Of a DNA stretch of 8,989 nt, positions 7,335 to 8,989 are shown piece by piece (the first letter of the stretch is position 1; each line of letters starts with the position of its first letter). Origin of the DNA: an uncultured Lachnospiraceae bacterium (GTDB taxonomy: Bacteria > Bacillota > Clostridia > Lachnospirales > Lachnospiraceae). The notes beneath the pieces are model-generated. The model ran no database searches and was not told the DNA's origin. It saw only the letters and a program-made list of their open reading frames with translations. The stretch covers positions 1 through 8,989 of the forward strand of contig CAJUHQ010000144.1 of the NCBI GenBank assembly GCA_910586095.1, given 5' to 3'. The position numbers and the translations under genes are program-made.

Positions 7335-7367
7335 ATGTATTAAGCCATAAAATATGGCTTAATACAT
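7335..7367 (+). promoter_or_regulatory. Perfect 15-bp hairpin in the queA leader
   Basis: ATGTATTAAGCCATA (7335-7349) is the exact reverse complement of TATGGCTTAATACAT (7353-7367), with a three-A loop. The sequence after it (TATCATTTC) is not a proper U-run, so termination would be weak at best. It sits between the possible promoter and queA, ending 34 bases before the ribosome binding site. Function is unknown; mRNA stability, a weak attenuator or a protein site are possible. Confidence 0.55.
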
Positions 7368-7413
7368 TATCATTTCACAAGATTGAGTGGTAAAAATAGA
7401 TAAGGGATTGATT

Positions 7414-8448
7414 ATGGAAGAACTCTTAAAAAAAGATTTTTATTTTGAACTGCCACCAGAATTGATCGCACAAGACCCATTAGAGGATAGATCCAGTTCT
7501 AGATTGCTAGTATTAGATAAAAAAACAGGTGATATTGAACACAAAAAATTTACAGATATTGTAGAGTATCTTCACGAGGGGGATTGTCTTGTTCTCAACA
7601 ATACCAAAGTGATACCCGCAAGGCTGATGGGTGTAAAAGCAGATACAGGAGCAGCAATAGAAGTGCTTTTGTTGAAGCGACGTGAGAATAATGTGTGGGA
7701 AACCCTTGTAAAACCTGGAAAAAAAGCGCGCAAGGGTGTAGAGATCTATTTTGGAGATGGTGTGCTAAAAGGAACTATCATAGATATTGTAGAGGAAGGA
7801 AATCGACTAATACAATTTTCATATGAAGGAATATTTGAGGAAGTTCTTGATAAGTTGGGAGAAATGCCACTTCCTCCTTATATTACCCATAAACTTCAAG
7901 ACAAAAATCGCTATCAAACTGTGTATGCAAAGTATGAAGGTTCTGCGGCTGCTCCTACAGCAGGATTACATTTTACAGAGGAGCTTTTAGGACGTATAAG
8001 AGAAAAAGGGGTGTATATTGCCTATGTGACTCTTCATGTAGGATTGGGGACTTTTCGACCAGTCAAAGAGGACAATCTTTTGGAACATCATATGCATTCA
8101 GAATTTTATCAAGTAACGCAGGAGGCAGCAGATCTGATTAATCATACAAAAGCACTGGGAGGACGCGTGATCTGTGTGGGAACCACAAGTTGTCGTACGA
8201 TAGAGAGCGCAGCGGATGAAGAAGGAAAAATCAGAGCGGGAAGCAATGATACAGAGATTTTTATTTATCCTGGTTATCAGTTTAAAGTGCTCGATCTTTT
8301 GATTACAAATTTTCATCTTCCAGAGTCTACATTAATTATGTTAGTGTCTGCGCTTGCAGGGCGTGAACAAACACTTCATGCATACAATACTGCAGTAAAG
8401 GAACGATATCGTTTTTTTTCTTTTGGTGATGCGATGCTTATAATTTGA
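7414..8448 (+). CDS. queA: S-adenosylmethionine:tRNA ribosyltransferase-isomerase
   Basis: QueA transfers and isomerises the ribosyl group of S-adenosylmethionine onto 7-aminomethyl-7-deazaguanine in tRNA, making epoxyqueuosine, the penultimate step of queuosine synthesis at wobble position 34. The length of 344 residues is normal. The ATG at 7414 is chosen because AAGGGA (7402-7407) is six bases upstream and the protein then begins MEELLKKDFYFELPPELIAQ, as in the family. A GTG at 7387 would add nine atypical residues. Family motifs seen are NNTKVIPARLMG (62-73), EVLLL (83-87), LVKPGKKARKG (98-108), EMPLPPYI (150-157), GSAAAPTAGLHFTEELL (176-192), HVGLGTFRP (208-216), VGTTSCRTIES (255-265) and LITNFHLPESTLIMLVSA (296-313). 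The other queuosine genes are not in the window; tgt often follows queA elsewhere, but here a terminator does. Confidence 0.97.
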   Translation: MEELLKKDFYFELPPELIAQDPLEDRSSSRLLVLDKKTGDIEHKKFTDIVEYLHEGDCLVLNNTKVIPARLMGVKADTGAAIEVLLLKRRENNVWETLVKPGKKARKGVEIYFGDGVLKGTIIDIVEEGNRLIQFSYEGIFEEVLDKLGEMPLPPYITHKLQDKNRYQTVYAKYEGSAAAPTAGLHFTEELLGRIREKGVYIAYVTLHVGLGTFRPVKEDNLLEHHMHSEFYQVTQEAADLINHTKALGGRVICVGTTSCRTIESAADEEGKIRAGSNDTEIFIYPGYQFKVLDLLITNFHLPESTLIMLVSALAGREQTLHAYNTAVKERYRFFSFGDAMLII

Positions 8449-8485
8449 CACAAAATGTTACATTTGTGAAGTAAAGAGTTTAGAG

Positions 8486-8525
8486 TTGCCCGGTAGGTAG
8501 AGATTACCTGTCGGGTAATTTTTTT
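8486..8525 (+). terminator. Intrinsic terminator after queA
   Basis: TTGCCCGGTAGGTA (8486-8499) pairs with TACCTGTCGGGTAA (8505-8518), 14 pairs including G-U wobbles, around a 5-base loop. Seven T residues follow (8519-8525). It closes the pheST-queA region and separates it from the small-gene cluster on the right. Confidence 0.93.
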
Positions 8526-8558
8526 GAATTTTTCTAGAAAAAACTTTCCGTAAAACCA

Positions 8559-8586
8559 TTGACAACGTAGGTGGCAGTGTTAGAGT
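8559..8586 (+). promoter_or_regulatory. Promoter of the right-hand small-gene unit
   Basis: A consensus -35 TTGACA (8559-8564) is followed after 16 bases by TAGAGT (8581-8586), an imperfect -10 keeping the key first T-A and final T. A tandem GAGTAC repeat (8583-8594) overlaps the -10 and likely start point. The weak -10 with a perfect -35 would fit an activator- or repressor-controlled promoter, but that is inference. Confidence 0.5.
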
Positions 8587-8635
8587 ACGAGTACGATAAA
8601 ACAACGAAACATTGAACCACAAGGAGGTAGAGATT

Positions 8636-8813
8636 ATGGAAGGATTATTAGCAAAAAAAATTATGGAACTGGAAGGAATGACAGCAGAGGAGCTTATGAG
8701 TGCATATGGTTATGTAAGAGATGTGAATTTGAGCAAAATATGGAATGGGAGAACCTTCTGGTGAATATCAGACAGCTTGCTACAAGGAAATCATTAAAAG
8801 AATGAGCAAATAA
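8636..8813 (+). pseudogene. Small unknown gene, apparently frameshifted twice
   Basis: A strong AAGGAGG (8621-8627) precedes the ATG at 8636 by eight bases. As written, the frame stops at TGA 8762-8764 after 42 codons (ending NLSKIWNGRTFW). However, adding one G at the single G 8725 (GTGAA to GTGGAA) and one A to the A-run 8735-8738 gives a smooth 59-residue ORF. It reads through RDVEFEQKYGMGEPSGEYQT and ends KEIIKRMSK at TAA 8811-8813. That stop overlaps the next gene's ribosome binding site (TAAGGAGG), as expected for the real end of an operon gene. The N-terminal half (LLAKKIMELEGMTAEELMSA) is helical and acidic. I do not recognise the family; no membrane segment, signal peptide or Cys cluster is seen. 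It is either a true double-frameshift pseudogene or two sequencing/assembly errors in short homopolymers. Confidence 0.65.
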
Positions 8814-8826
8814 GGAGGAAAAAGTT

Positions 8827-8989
8827 ATGAATAACAAGAAAGTGATTGAGACAATCGAAAAGAAGTTGGAAGTCAAGGTTGAGAAGGTATTGGAGGTAAA
8901 ACAGGATGGCAAGGAAATCATCGCCGATGTGAATGTTGGAGAGACCAGCTGCCGCAAGGTAGTCCTCAAAGAGTCGAAAAACCAGTATG
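8827..8989 (+). CDS. Small unknown protein, 3' truncated by window edge
   Basis: ATG 8827 follows AGGAGG (8813-8818) by eight bases, 13 bases after the likely end of the preceding small gene, so the two form an operon. The frame is open to the window end, giving 54 visible residues. They start MNNKKVIETIEKKLEVKVEK, then a beta-like EVKQDGKEIIADVNVGETSC segment and a Lys/Ser-rich stretch. The first part is a Lys/Glu-rich amphipathic helix. Codons near the right edge (GCC, CTC, TCG, AGC TGC CGC) are more GC-rich than in the genes to the left, which hints at different ancestry but over a very short sample. I do not recognise the family and its full length is unknown. Confidence 0.7.
   Translation, partial: MNNKKVIETIEKKLEVKVEKVLEVKQDGKEIIADVNVGETSCRKVVLKESKNQY

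Noticed and set aside
7387..7413. GTG start giving a longer QueA
   Set aside because: The added nine residues do not fit the family; ATG 7414 has AAGGGA at proper spacing.
7223..7413. preQ1 riboswitch before queA
   Set aside because: I looked for the C-rich loop and A-rich tail of known preQ1 classes and did not see them.
8694..8969. 91-codon reverse ORF at the right edge
   Set aside because: Ser/Phe/Thr-rich translation typical of an antisense shadow; the forward strand has two good ribosome binding sites and starts.
1..8989. tRNA, rRNA, CRISPR array or insertion sequence
   Set aside because: No cloverleaf, rRNA segment, regularly spaced repeats or transposase-like protein was seen on either strand.

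Overview
The window looks like low-GC Firmicutes DNA, most likely a Clostridia/Lachnospiraceae-type chromosome. The reasons are AT-rich coding sequence, strong GGAGG-type ribosome binding sites, sigma-A-like promoters, a tRNA-sensing T-box leader before pheST, and a divergent Hsp90-family protein. All genes read left to right. The genus cannot be fixed from the sequence alone.

Layout: (1) 1-2620 is a two-gene unit. It holds the C-terminal three quarters of a divergent Hsp90-family chaperone/ATPase, cut by the left window edge. Overlapping it by one base is a 400-residue helical, TPR-like protein of unknown function. (2) 2621-2902 is an AT-rich spacer with a good promoter and a compound hairpin in the 5' UTR of a 73-residue helical protein (2903-3124). 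That protein resembles the NHLP/Nif11-type leader fold, but no peptide-modification genes are visible. (3) 3139-3505 is a promoter and a complete T-box leader with UUC (Phe) specifier, T-box motif and intrinsic terminator. It controls pheS (3683-4702) and pheT (4805-7222), the two subunits of phenylalanyl-tRNA synthetase. (4) 7223-7413 is a spacer with two hairpins and a possible promoter, followed by queA (7414-8448), a late step of queuosine tRNA modification, and a strong terminator (8486-8525). (5) 8526-8989 begins a new transcription unit. It has a TTGACA promoter, a small gene that appears broken by two one-base deletions in homopolymer runs, and the start of another small unknown gene that leaves the window.

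How the genes fit together: pheS, pheT and queA are housekeeping translation and tRNA functions. Uncharged tRNA-Phe should antiterminate the T-box and raise PheRS synthesis. The two flanks are less ordinary. The Hsp90-like/TPR-like pair is translationally coupled and may be a bacterial chaperone-partner system. The 3' small-gene cluster looks accessory and is of unknown function.
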